Source: Chloroflexota bacterium
GTDB lineage: Bacteria; Chloroflexota; Anaerolineae; Anaerolineales; E44-bin32
Assembly (NCBI GenBank): GCA_026390045.1
Contig: JAPLGR010000225.1
Location: 1-6,646 of the forward strand
DNA: 6,646 nt
Direction of reading: 5' to 3'
The position numbers were made by a program, and so were the translations under genes. How positions within the stretch are numbered: position 1 is the stretch's first letter; each line of letters opens with the position of its first letter. Under the pieces are notes generated by a model. The model saw nothing but the letters and a program-made list of their open reading frames with translations. It was not told the origin of the DNA and ran no database searches. This document shows positions 1 to 6,133 of the stretch, piece after piece.

Positions 1-143
1 AAGTAGGTCGCCGTGTCGCCGTAGGTTGCGGGCGGATACCCGATCCACAGCAACGCCCGCTGCAGCACGCCCACGGCCGCCAGCACGCCGACTGCTATCC
101 AAGCCTTTCGACTCGATCCGGCTGAGGCGCTGGCGTCAGTCAT
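1..143 (-). CDS. Integral membrane protein, N-terminal fragment; probable GT-C (family 39-like) glycosyltransferase
   Basis: Only the first 47 codons are in the window; the gene continues past the left edge. Translation from the ATG at 143-141 gives a short polar N-terminus (MTDASASAGSSRK), a hydrophobic helix at about residues 14-34 (rich in V, A, L) and then YPPATYGDTATY. This layout, one signal-anchor-like helix followed by an acidic residue in the first outside loop, is typical of polytopic GT-C enzymes that transfer sugars from polyprenyl-phosphate donors; the Asp of YGDT would be the loop carboxylate. The start overlaps the stop of the preceding GT4 gene by 8 bases (ATGACTGA), so translation is probably coupled. 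The position at the end of a polysaccharide cluster agrees with a sugar-transfer role, but the fragment is too short for certainty. An O-antigen ligase or polymerase remains possible. Confidence 0.72.
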   Translation of the reverse strand, partial: MTDASASAGSSRKAWIAVGVLAAVGVLQRALLWIGYPPATYGDTATY

Positions 144-1281
144 CTCCGGTCCCCGGGTCAAGTCCCTCCAAGCTCCGCCGGGCCCGCTCAACCCATGAGT
201 ACCGCGCTGCGTCGCTCCGCGCCTGGTCGCCCAGCGCCTGCCTGCGTGCCGCGCTTGTCTGAAGTTCGGAAAGTGCCGCCTCCCAGGCGGCCACATCTCC
301 CGGCGGGAGAAGCACCGCGTTGCGGTCCGTCAGCACCTCACGGAACACTGGAAGGTCACTGGCCATCACCGGCCTGCCGCCGGCCAGGTACTCGAACACC
401 TTCATGGGACTAGCAACCGCCGCCGTGTCGCCGCCTCCGCTCACGGCGATCTTCTGCTCGTAGGGCATCGCAAGCACATCGCAGGCTGCCTGGATCCCCG
501 GCAGCCGGGCATTGTCAACGAAACCGAGGAAGGCGACGTTTCGAAGCCCCAGCCGCTGCGCCTCGTCTGCCCACCGCTGAACGTCGGGCGGCTCCCCGCC
601 CGCCAGGACGAACCTGACCTGCGGCTTGAGCGACGCCAGCTGCAGGATCAGGTCGATCCCTCTCCCGGAGTACAAGTGCCCGGTGTAGCCCACCGTGAAG
701 GCTTCCGGCCATCCGAGGTCTCGCCGCGCCCGGCCGGGATCGGGAAGATCACGGTAGCGCTCAAGGTCAACTCCCATCGGCGCGATCTCAACCAGGCCGG
801 GCCGCGCCGGAATCCGGTAGTCCTCCTCCAGCCGCGCGCACATCGCTTCGGTGATCGGAAGGAGTCGCTTGGCGCCTCGACCCCTGAGAAACAGCCGCAT
901 CAGGAGAGGCCCAAGATGCCCCTGCGGTCGATCATGCACTTCGAGCGCGGTCGTCAGGCCGCGCTGCGAGGTCAGCGCCGCGACCTGCAGCGGCCACGCA
1001 TAGTACACATCGGCCCCCCAGCGCTCTGCTTGGGCGACGGCTCGAAGCGCGTAGTCATAGCGGCGGAGAGGGCGCGCGGCCGAGCACCATTTGATCTCCA
1101 CAGGCCCGCGAACTCCGTACCACGCGGCCAGCTCGGCCCAATCGACGCGCGGCTCTGTGCCTGGGAGCCACAACCGCACCATGTGCCCGAGGTCTTGGAA
1201 TGCCTGGCAGACTTTGAGCACCTGAATCGAATTCGCGGTGCGCGAAGGGACACGCGCGGTCGAGAAGAGTGCGATCCTCAT
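136..1281 (-). CDS. Glycosyltransferase family 4 (GT-B fold)
   Basis: This 381-residue protein has the usual GT4 length. It should transfer a sugar from a nucleotide donor to a lipid-linked acceptor at the cytoplasmic face of the membrane. The N-terminal acceptor domain begins MRIALFSTARVPSRTANSIQ and holds ALEVHD (113-117), a common GT-B acceptor-side motif. The donor domain carries APMGVD (167-172), the phosphate-binding loop GYTGHLYSGRG (198-208), FLGFVDN (251-257) and SPMKVFEYLAGGRPV (291-305), in which E297 is the expected donor-sugar-binding glutamate. The first Glu of the classical EX7E motif is not at its usual spacing (V289 sits there), as I recall for the SPxKxFEYxA subtype. No signal peptide or membrane helix is apparent. 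The ATG start lies 6 bases after the flippase stop, and the 3' end overlaps the next gene by 8 bases. Donor and linkage cannot be told from sequence. Confidence 0.96.
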   Translation of the reverse strand: MRIALFSTARVPSRTANSIQVLKVCQAFQDLGHMVRLWLPGTEPRVDWAELAAWYGVRGPVEIKWCSAARPLRRYDYALRAVAQAERWGADVYYAWPLQVAALTSQRGLTTALEVHDRPQGHLGPLLMRLFLRGRGAKRLLPITEAMCARLEEDYRIPARPGLVEIAPMGVDLERYRDLPDPGRARRDLGWPEAFTVGYTGHLYSGRGIDLILQLASLKPQVRFVLAGGEPPDVQRWADEAQRLGLRNVAFLGFVDNARLPGIQAACDVLAMPYEQKIAVSGGGDTAAVASPMKVFEYLAGGRPVMASDLPVFREVLTDRNAVLLPPGDVAAWEAALSELQTSAARRQALGDQARSDAARYSWVERARRSLEGLDPGTGDD

Positions 1282-1287
1282 GGCGGC

Positions 1288-2661
1288 CTACGTTGCCGGC
1301 GCCGCCTCAGGCGCCGCCCCGTGCCGGACTTCCTGCAGCCCCTTGCGGACCAAGATCAGCGCACTCACCACCGAGTAGGCGCTCCACATCATCGCCATGC
1401 CCGGGGCGCCCAGCCGGGGCACCAGCAGGAGGATCCCCAGGATCTGCAGCAGTCCCACAATCAGGTAGGTGCGCATGGGGTACGTCGCATGCCCAAGCGC
1501 GTGCAGCAGGATCCGCGACCAGTAGAAGACATTGGCGACGAGCACTCCAGCCAGCAGCAGCACCATCGCCGGGTAGGCAGCCCCGAACTCTGGGCCATAC
1601 CAGGAGAGGAACCAGGACCCGAGCACGGTCAACCCAAGGCAGGCCGGCACAGCCCAGGTGGATGCGATCAGGCTGCCAGTCCGCAGCAGATGGCGGACAT
1701 TGGCCCACTGCCGCGCGGCAGCCTCGCGCGCGAGCTCGCGGTAGGTCGTGCTGATCAGCGGATCGATGGGCACGAAGATCACGTTGATGAAGGTGCGCGC
1801 AGCCTTGTAGTAGCCGACCTCGATGGGCGTACTCAGCCAACTCAGCCATAGGATATCGCTATCGCGTGTGACCAAGTTGATGGTCGCGCTGGCGTTGGTG
1901 CTCAGGGCGAACTTCGCCAGCTCGCGCGCGTCGCCACGTAGCGTCGCCAGCGGCGTGATCCACCAGCGGCCTTCCCAGTGTCGCCTCGCCTCGACGAACG
2001 CCGCCAGCGTGATCGCCACCGCCCAGGCCGCCTTGCCGATCAGATAGGCGAGGACGATGGCCTGCAGTCCCCCGTGTGCTGAGAATGCGCCGGCGATGAG
2101 CAGCAGCGTGAGCAGGCTCTGCCCGACCGTGAAGGCCGCGATCAGGCGGAAGCGGTTCAGGTACTGCAGCAACGCGGTCGAAGACTCTGCCATCAGGTTC
2201 GCCAACAACACCAGTCCATAAAGGGAGAACATCCCTGCGACCGATGGATCCTTCGCCAGTGTGCGCGCCGCCCAGGGCGAAAGGAGCACAACCAGCGCAT
2301 AGGCCAGAACGGAACTCAGCATCTCAGTCAACCCAGCGGCTTTGAAGACCGCCATTGCCCGCCGGGGGTCACCTTCTGTGCTGTACTTGCCAACGTAGCG
2401 GATGACGAGTTCGCCCATCCGGAAGGAGGTCAGGCGGTTGATGTTGCTGGCGAAAACCGTGATGATCCCGAGCGTGCCGTAGCCGGCGACGCCCAGTAGC
2501 CGGGCAGCCATCAACGTCTGCACGAAAGACAGTGCCGCCGAGGCCGTATTGGCGCTCAGGATGTAGCCTGAGTTGCGAAGGAGGCGTTGGATGAGCGGGT
2601 TCTGGACGAATCGATCGGGCGCCGTGCGAAGGGGGAAGAGGTGCGGCCAGGAGGCAGGCAT
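1288..2661 (-). CDS. Polysaccharide (lipid-linked oligosaccharide) flippase, Wzx-like, MOP superfamily
   Basis: The 457-residue polytopic membrane protein has the length and feel of Wzx/RfbX flippases, which move undecaprenyl-linked glycan units from the cytoplasmic to the outer face of the membrane. The first helix is near residues 31-51 and is followed by ARLLGVAGYG (53-62), matching the LGxxGYG signature of this family. Further hydrophobic spans lie near 113-130, 145-160, 175-193, 198-222, 330-350, 364-382, 396-415 and 420-438. The segment EVGYYKAARTFINVIFVPID (281-300) is also typical of the family's second half. The start is fixed: no ATG, GTG or TTG codon lies between M1 and the first helix. 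The RBS is weak. The gene begins 6 bases after the epimerase stop and ends 6 bases before the GT4 start, in the usual company for a Wzx protein. The substrate is unknown. Confidence 0.94.
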   Translation of the reverse strand: MPASWPHLFPLRTAPDRFVQNPLIQRLLRNSGYILSANTASAALSFVQTLMAARLLGVAGYGTLGIITVFASNINRLTSFRMGELVIRYVGKYSTEGDPRRAMAVFKAAGLTEMLSSVLAYALVVLLSPWAARTLAKDPSVAGMFSLYGLVLLANLMAESSTALLQYLNRFRLIAAFTVGQSLLTLLLIAGAFSAHGGLQAIVLAYLIGKAAWAVAITLAAFVEARRHWEGRWWITPLATLRGDARELAKFALSTNASATINLVTRDSDILWLSWLSTPIEVGYYKAARTFINVIFVPIDPLISTTYRELAREAAARQWANVRHLLRTGSLIASTWAVPACLGLTVLGSWFLSWYGPEFGAAYPAMVLLLAGVLVANVFYWSRILLHALGHATYPMRTYLIVGLLQILGILLLVPRLGAPGMAMMWSAYSVVSALILVRKGLQEVRHGAAPEAAPAT

Positions 2662-2667
2662 GGGCGC

Positions 2668-3645
2668 CTAGTCGCTGGTGGCGATGCTGCTGGCCCAGGC
2701 GCGTTCAGCGCGGTACCAGTCCACGCAGGCGCGCAGTCCGGTCTCCAGATCGACGCGGGGTTCCCAACCGAGCAACTTCCCCGCCTTGCTGATATCGGCC
2801 CATGTCGCGCGCACGTCGCCGGGGGCATCGGGTCTCTGATCGAGGACGGCAGGCTTCCCGGCCAGCCGCTCGATCGTCTGCAGCAGCGCCCTCAGCGTGA
2901 CGGGGCGATCGCTGCCCAGGTTGATCACCTCGAAATCCAGGGGTCGCAACGCCGCCAGCGTGCCGCGCACGATGTCGTCTACATAGGTGAAATCGCGTTC
3001 CTGCTGGCCATCGCCATACATGACGACCGGGCGGCTCTCCTCCACCCACTGTATGAAGCGGAAGATGCTCATCTCCGGACGGCCCGCCGGGCCAAAGACG
3101 GTGAAGTAGCGCAGGATCGTGACGTCCAAGCCGTGCAGCGCGTGGAAGCTGTGGCACAGCAGCTCCGCCGCGCCTTTCGTGGCAGCGTAGGGCGAGAGCG
3201 GACGGCTGATATCGGCATCCTCGCGGAAGGGCCGCGGGTTGTGGGCACCGTACAGGCTGGAGGTGGATGCCTGCACGAACTTGGGGATCCCCTGGGAGCG
3301 ACACAGCTCAAGCAGGTGCAGCGCACCGATCGTGTTGGTACGCGTGTAAAGTTCGGGGAAACGGACGCTGGCGCGCACGCCGGCGCGCGCGGCGAGGTTG
3401 ATCACAGCATCAAACGGGCCAAGGCCGGGAAGCGGCGCCAGGGCGTCCGCCTCGGAAATGTCGAGGCGCTCGAAGTGGAACGCGGCGTTCGGCAGCAGGC
3501 GCTGCAGCCGCCAATCCTTCAGGCGCGGGTCGTAGGCATCGTTGAGGTTGTCGACCCCAACCACCTGATCGCCGCGCGCCAGCAGCTCCGCCGCCACCTG
3601 GGCGCCGATGAATCCGGCCGCTCCGGTCACCAGGTAGCGCGCCAC
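2668..3645 (-). CDS. NAD-dependent nucleotide-sugar 4-epimerase (UDP-glucuronate 4-epimerase-like, extended SDR)
   Basis: This 325-residue cytoplasmic enzyme belongs to the extended short-chain dehydrogenase family and should invert C4 of a UDP-sugar through a keto intermediate with bound NAD. Visible motifs are the Rossmann loop TGAAGFIG (7-14), D32 of VDN for the adenosine ribose, NLAARAGVRAS (83-93), the STSS stretch (127-130) with the catalytic Ser/Thr, and SPYAATK (151-157) holding the YxxxK pair Y153/K157. DNLNDAYDPRLK (32-43) and the GRPEMSIF stretch (188-195) resemble UDP-glucuronate 4-epimerases (GAE/CapI type) more than GalE. It follows a UDP-sugar 6-dehydrogenase with a 1-base overlap, so its substrate is probably that enzyme's uronic acid product (UDP-GlcNAcA or UDP-GlcA). 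The start is GTG, supported by GAGG 5 bases upstream. A dehydratase or decarboxylase of the same fold is less likely. Confidence 0.93.
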   Translation of the reverse strand: MARYLVTGAAGFIGAQVAAELLARGDQVVGVDNLNDAYDPRLKDWRLQRLLPNAAFHFERLDISEADALAPLPGLGPFDAVINLAARAGVRASVRFPELYTRTNTIGALHLLELCRSQGIPKFVQASTSSLYGAHNPRPFREDADISRPLSPYAATKGAAELLCHSFHALHGLDVTILRYFTVFGPAGRPEMSIFRFIQWVEESRPVVMYGDGQQERDFTYVDDIVRGTLAALRPLDFEVINLGSDRPVTLRALLQTIERLAGKPAVLDQRPDAPGDVRATWADISKAGKLLGWEPRVDLETGLRACVDWYRAERAWASSIATSD

Positions 3646-4979
3646 TACAGCCTCGTCACCTTGGGATCATGCACGCCGGCGGCTGCAAACGCGTCGCGGC
3701 TGTCGAAGATCAGCGACGCCTCGCGCGCCACGGCGGCGTAATCGATGGACGAGTGATTCGTGACCACGATGACGCAGTCGGCGGCGTGGGCCGCCTTCAG
3801 CAAGTCAGGGACAGAGGTCAGTTCCCAGCCCTCATGCTCCAGGCCTGCAACGTACGGATCGAAGTAGGCCACGCGAGCGCCCTTGGCGCGCAGCAGCCCG
3901 ATGACGTCCAGCGCCGGCGACTCGCGCAGGTCGGAGACGTCCGGCTTGTAGGCGACGCCGAGCACGAGCAGCGACGAACCATGCAGCGCCTTGCCGTGTC
4001 CGTTGAGCAGATCCTGAACGCGCTGCACAACGTAGCGCGGCATGTTGGTGTTGATCTCACTCGCCAGCTCGATCATGCGCGCGGTGTACTTGACGCTCTT
4101 CAGCTTCCACGAGAGGTAGAGCGGATCGATCGGGATGCAGTGCCCGCCCAACCCTGGCCCCGGCGTGAACTTCATGAAGCCAAAGGGCTTGGTCGATGCC
4201 GCCCGGATCACCTCCCACACGTCGACCCCCAGCCGCTCGCACATCAGCGCCATCTCGTTGACCAGGGCGATGTTGACGGCGCGGAAGGTGTTCTCCAGCA
4301 GCTTGGTCATCTCGGCGACCTCGGCCGTTGTGACCGGGACGATGCTCTTCATCGCCGTCGAGTACATCGCTGCCGCGGCCGCCGTGCACGCCGGCGTGAT
4401 GCCGCCGACCACCTTGGGCGTGTTCTCGGTCGTCCAGTCCTTACGGCCGGGATCGACGCGCTCCGGGGAGAAGGCCAGGAACAGGTCCGTGCCCACCTTG
4501 AGCCCGCCGGATTCCATCTCGGGCAACAGCATCTCACGCGTCGTCCCAGGATACGTGGTCGACTCGAGGATGACCAGCATGCCGCGATGCAGGACCGGCC
4601 GCAGCGCCTGCACCGCCGAGAGAATGAAAGACAGGTCCGGGTCGCCGGTCTTGCGGAGCGGAGTGGGAACGCAGATGCTGACACCGTCCACCGAAGCGAG
4701 AGCGTCGAAGGACGTGCTGGCCGTCAGATGGCCAGAGCGGACCAGGGACGCGACCTCCGCCGTGGGCACGTCCTCGATGTAGCTCTCACCCCGTGCCAGC
4801 GACTGGACCTTGCTCGCATCCAGATCGACGCCGACGACGTGCAGTCCTGCCCTGGCCAGCGCGACCGCCAGAGGCAGGCCAACGTAGCCAAGCCCGATCA
4901 CGCCAACCCGCGCCTGGCGCGTCTCGAAACGCTGGATCAACTCCCTGGCAGCAGGCGGCAGAGAAGCCGTGTCCGTCAT
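3645..4979 (-). CDS. wbpA: UDP-N-acetylglucosamine 6-dehydrogenase-like nucleotide-sugar dehydrogenase (WbpA type)
   Basis: The 444-residue cytoplasmic enzyme oxidises C6 of a UDP-hexose twice with NAD to give a UDP-uronic acid. The N-terminal Rossmann domain carries VGVIGLGYVGLPLA (25-38) and VDLD (51-54). ESTTYPGTT (139-147), SPERVDPG (171-178) and KLLENTFRAVNIALVNE (226-242, with K226) are the usual family blocks. The catalytic cysteine is C281 in PGPGLGGHCIPIDP (273-286). This form is the one I associate with WbpA UDP-GlcNAc dehydrogenases, whereas UDP-glucose dehydrogenases usually read GGSCFPKD. The second nucleotide-binding domain has LGVAYKPDVSDLRESPA (340-356). All catalytic residues that I can check are present. 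The ATG start has AAGGA 9 bases upstream. The gene follows the glycosylase stop by 30 bases and runs into the epimerase with TAGTG, so the two enzymes probably work in sequence. UDP-glucose as substrate is not excluded. Confidence 0.97.
   Translation of the reverse strand: MTDTASLPPAARELIQRFETRQARVGVIGLGYVGLPLAVALARAGLHVVGVDLDASKVQSLARGESYIEDVPTAEVASLVRSGHLTASTSFDALASVDGVSICVPTPLRKTGDPDLSFILSAVQALRPVLHRGMLVILESTTYPGTTREMLLPEMESGGLKVGTDLFLAFSPERVDPGRKDWTTENTPKVVGGITPACTAAAAAMYSTAMKSIVPVTTAEVAEMTKLLENTFRAVNIALVNEMALMCERLGVDVWEVIRAASTKPFGFMKFTPGPGLGGHCIPIDPLYLSWKLKSVKYTARMIELASEINTNMPRYVVQRVQDLLNGHGKALHGSSLLVLGVAYKPDVSDLRESPALDVIGLLRAKGARVAYFDPYVAGLEHEGWELTSVPDLLKAAHAADCVIVVTNHSSIDYAAVAREASLIFDSRDAFAAAGVHDPKVTRL
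3651..3654 (-). promoter_or_regulatory. Ribosome binding site supporting the GTG start of the epimerase gene
   Basis: The minus strand reads GAGG, a 5-base spacer (CTGTA) and then GTG, where the TA of the spacer and the G of the start form the dehydrogenase stop TAG. The signal therefore sits in the last codons of the dehydrogenase gene, and the MARYLVTGAAGFIG N-terminus that follows is exactly what the SDR fold expects. Confidence 0.6.
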
Positions 4980-4988
4980 CGTCCCAAG

Positions 4989-4993
4989 TCCTT
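4989..4993 (-). promoter_or_regulatory. Ribosome binding site of the dehydrogenase gene
   Basis: The minus strand reads AAGGA, followed by 9 bases and then the ATG at 4979. It lies in the 30-base gap after the glycosylase stop. This is the longest gap in the window, so here the ribosome probably initiates anew rather than by stop-start coupling. I see no convincing -35/-10 pair in the gap, and no hairpin followed by a T run. Confidence 0.6.
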
Positions 4994-5009
4994 CTCTCGG
5001 CCCTCGAGT

Positions 5010-5627
5010 CTAGAACAGGCTGAGTTGCTGAGGCGGCTCGGCCGTCTCGGAATCGATGGGCGGCGCCGGCGCAGCGCGCTGGATAAGGCCCGGCAGGTTG
5101 GCGAAATCAGCCTCGATCTCACGCCGCAGCGACGGTTGATGTAGCGCGGCCGCCGGATGGTACATCGCCACAACCATCCGGCTGTTCAGCATGCGCGCCT
5201 GGCCGTGGATGTCGCTGATGCGCACATTGGGAAAGAAGCGCGCCATCGAGAAGCGTCCCAACGTCACAATCGCCTTCGGTTGGATGGCCTGGATCTGCCG
5301 TTCCAGGAACACGCTGCAGGCCTGGATCTCCTCTGGGAGCGGGTCGCGATTCCCCGGCGGCCGGCACTTCACGACATTGCCAATAAACACCTGCTCGCGG
5401 CGAAGCCCGATACTCGCCAGCAGCTCTTCCAGATACTTGCCGGCAGCGCCAACGAACGGCCGCCCCTGCTCGTTCTCATAGAAGCCGGGGCCCTCGCCGA
5501 TGAACATCAGATCCGAGGCCGCCGGCCCCTCTCCCGGGACGACGTTCTTGCGCGACCGGTAGAGCTTGCAGGCCTTGCAGGCATGGACGTCCGTGGCCAC
5601 GGCGCGCAGGTCGTCGTCCGAGCTCAC
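5010..5627 (-). CDS. udg: Family 4 uracil-DNA glycosylase (4Fe-4S) with C-terminal beta-clamp-binding motif
   Basis: This 205-residue DNA repair enzyme should cut uracil from DNA to start base excision repair. The iron-sulfur ligands of the family are all present: C17 and C20 (CKAC), C88 in KCRPPGNRDP and C104, with the characteristic Cx15C spacing. Motif 1 is GEGPGFYENEQGRPFVGAAG (44-63). The second active-site motif is YHPAAALHQP (156-165), with H157. After about residue 184 comes a Pro/Ala-rich, probably disordered linker (AAPAPP, then ETAEPPQ) ending in QLSLF at the extreme C-terminus, which matches the bacterial sliding-clamp consensus QL(S/D)LF. I chose the GTG at 5627-5625: it has a strong GGAGG 6 bases upstream and overlaps the rimI stop as GTGA. 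The frame stays open further upstream into rimI, but that extension shows no family features. It is probably cotranscribed with tsaB and rimI. Confidence 0.97.
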   Translation of the reverse strand: MSSDDDLRAVATDVHACKACKLYRSRKNVVPGEGPAASDLMFIGEGPGFYENEQGRPFVGAAGKYLEELLASIGLRREQVFIGNVVKCRPPGNRDPLPEEIQACSVFLERQIQAIQPKAIVTLGRFSMARFFPNVRISDIHGQARMLNSRMVVAMYHPAAALHQPSLRREIEADFANLPGLIQRAAPAPPIDSETAEPPQQLSLF

Positions 5628-6133
5628 TCCCCACCTCCCCCGCCCAGCCTCCGCCATCCGGACAGCCCGGTCAGGGTCATCAGCAGCGCGTCCTCGTTGT
5701 TGTCCTGATAGTAGGCTCGCCGCCTGCCCACCAGCTCGAACCCGTACTTGCGGTACAGAGCGATCGCCGCCTTGTTCGAGGGCCTCACCTCGAGCGTGGA
5801 CATCTCGGCCCCCTGGATCCATGCCTGCTCGAGGCCGGCTTCGAGAAGGCGCTCGCTGATGCCCCGCCCTCGCATCTCGGGGAGGACGGCCAGCGTGGAG
5901 ATGTGCATCTCATCGACCAACAACCAGTACCCGAGGTAGCCTACGATTCGCTCCTGATCCCCGAGCAGCATCTCCGCCACCAACAAGCGAGAGGCGTCGT
6001 TGCCGGTCAACTCAAAGCGGAAGCTGCGCTCCGGCCACGGTAAGGCAAACGAAACACGATCGATCTCCATTACGGCAGGCAGATCGTCCAACGTCATGGG
6101 TCGGACAGCAACCTGGAGGGCGACAGCACTCAC
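5624..6133 (-). CDS. rimI: Ribosomal protein alanine N-acetyltransferase (GNAT family)
   Basis: The 169-residue GNAT protein probably acetylates the N-terminal alanine of ribosomal protein S18 using acetyl-CoA; its exact target cannot be read from sequence. The start of the fold is VRPMTLDDLPAVMEIDR (10-26), followed by SFALPWPERSF (28-38). The strand ISTLAVLPEMRGRGISERLL (78-97) contains the pyrophosphate-binding RGRGIS loop. LEVRPSNKAAIALYRKYGF (114-132) has the RimI glutamate (E115) proposed as general base, and RRAYYQDNNEDALLM (138-152) gives the tyrosine proposed as general acid (Y141 or Y142). The start is taken as GTG at 6133-6131, overlapping the tsaB stop as GTGA; an ATG 12 codons downstream is an alternative, since neither start has a strong RBS. 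The tail SGWRRLGGGGGE looks dispensable. tsaB-rimI adjacency is widespread in bacteria and supports the call. Confidence 0.93.
   Translation of the reverse strand: MSAVALQVAVRPMTLDDLPAVMEIDRVSFALPWPERSFRFELTGNDASRLLVAEMLLGDQERIVGYLGYWLLVDEMHISTLAVLPEMRGRGISERLLEAGLEQAWIQGAEMSTLEVRPSNKAAIALYRKYGFELVGRRRAYYQDNNEDALLMTLTGLSGWRRLGGGGGE
5634..5638 (-). promoter_or_regulatory. Strong Shine-Dalgarno site for the glycosylase gene, inside the end of rimI
   Basis: The minus strand reads GGAGG, then the 6-base spacer TGGGGA, then the GTG start at 5627. It decides the start against an in-frame ATG 11 codons upstream. The same bases code the glycine-rich last residues of RimI (GGGGGE), so the tail of that protein is shaped by this signal. 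Confidence 0.8.

Noticed and set aside
676..3741. Other long plus-strand frames (676-1851 and 2587-3741)
   Set aside because: Low-complexity, arginine- and proline-rich translations without motifs, exactly opposite well-supported genes; shadows of GC-rich coding sequence.
4980..5009. Possible terminator hairpin after the glycosylase gene
   Set aside because: Only a 4-base CTCG/CGAG stem is available and there is no T run, so it is too weak to call.
5003..5014. Adjacent CTCGAG and TCTAGA (XhoI and XbaI sites), resembling a cloning polylinker
   Set aside because: They sit across the natural stop codon of the glycosylase, with native coding sequence on both sides and no vector sequence. Two abutting hexamers are compatible with chance.
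3669..5144. 491-codon open frame on the plus strand, antisense to the dehydrogenase
   Set aside because: It is rich in R, H, Q, D and G with no recognisable domain, and lies opposite a gene with complete catalytic motifs. Long antisense frames are expected in GC-rich DNA with biased third positions.
5628..5822. N-terminally extended glycosylase starting inside rimI
   Set aside because: The extra residues show no family similarity, while the GTG at 5627 has a strong Shine-Dalgarno and a GTGA overlap identical to that of the previous gene pair.
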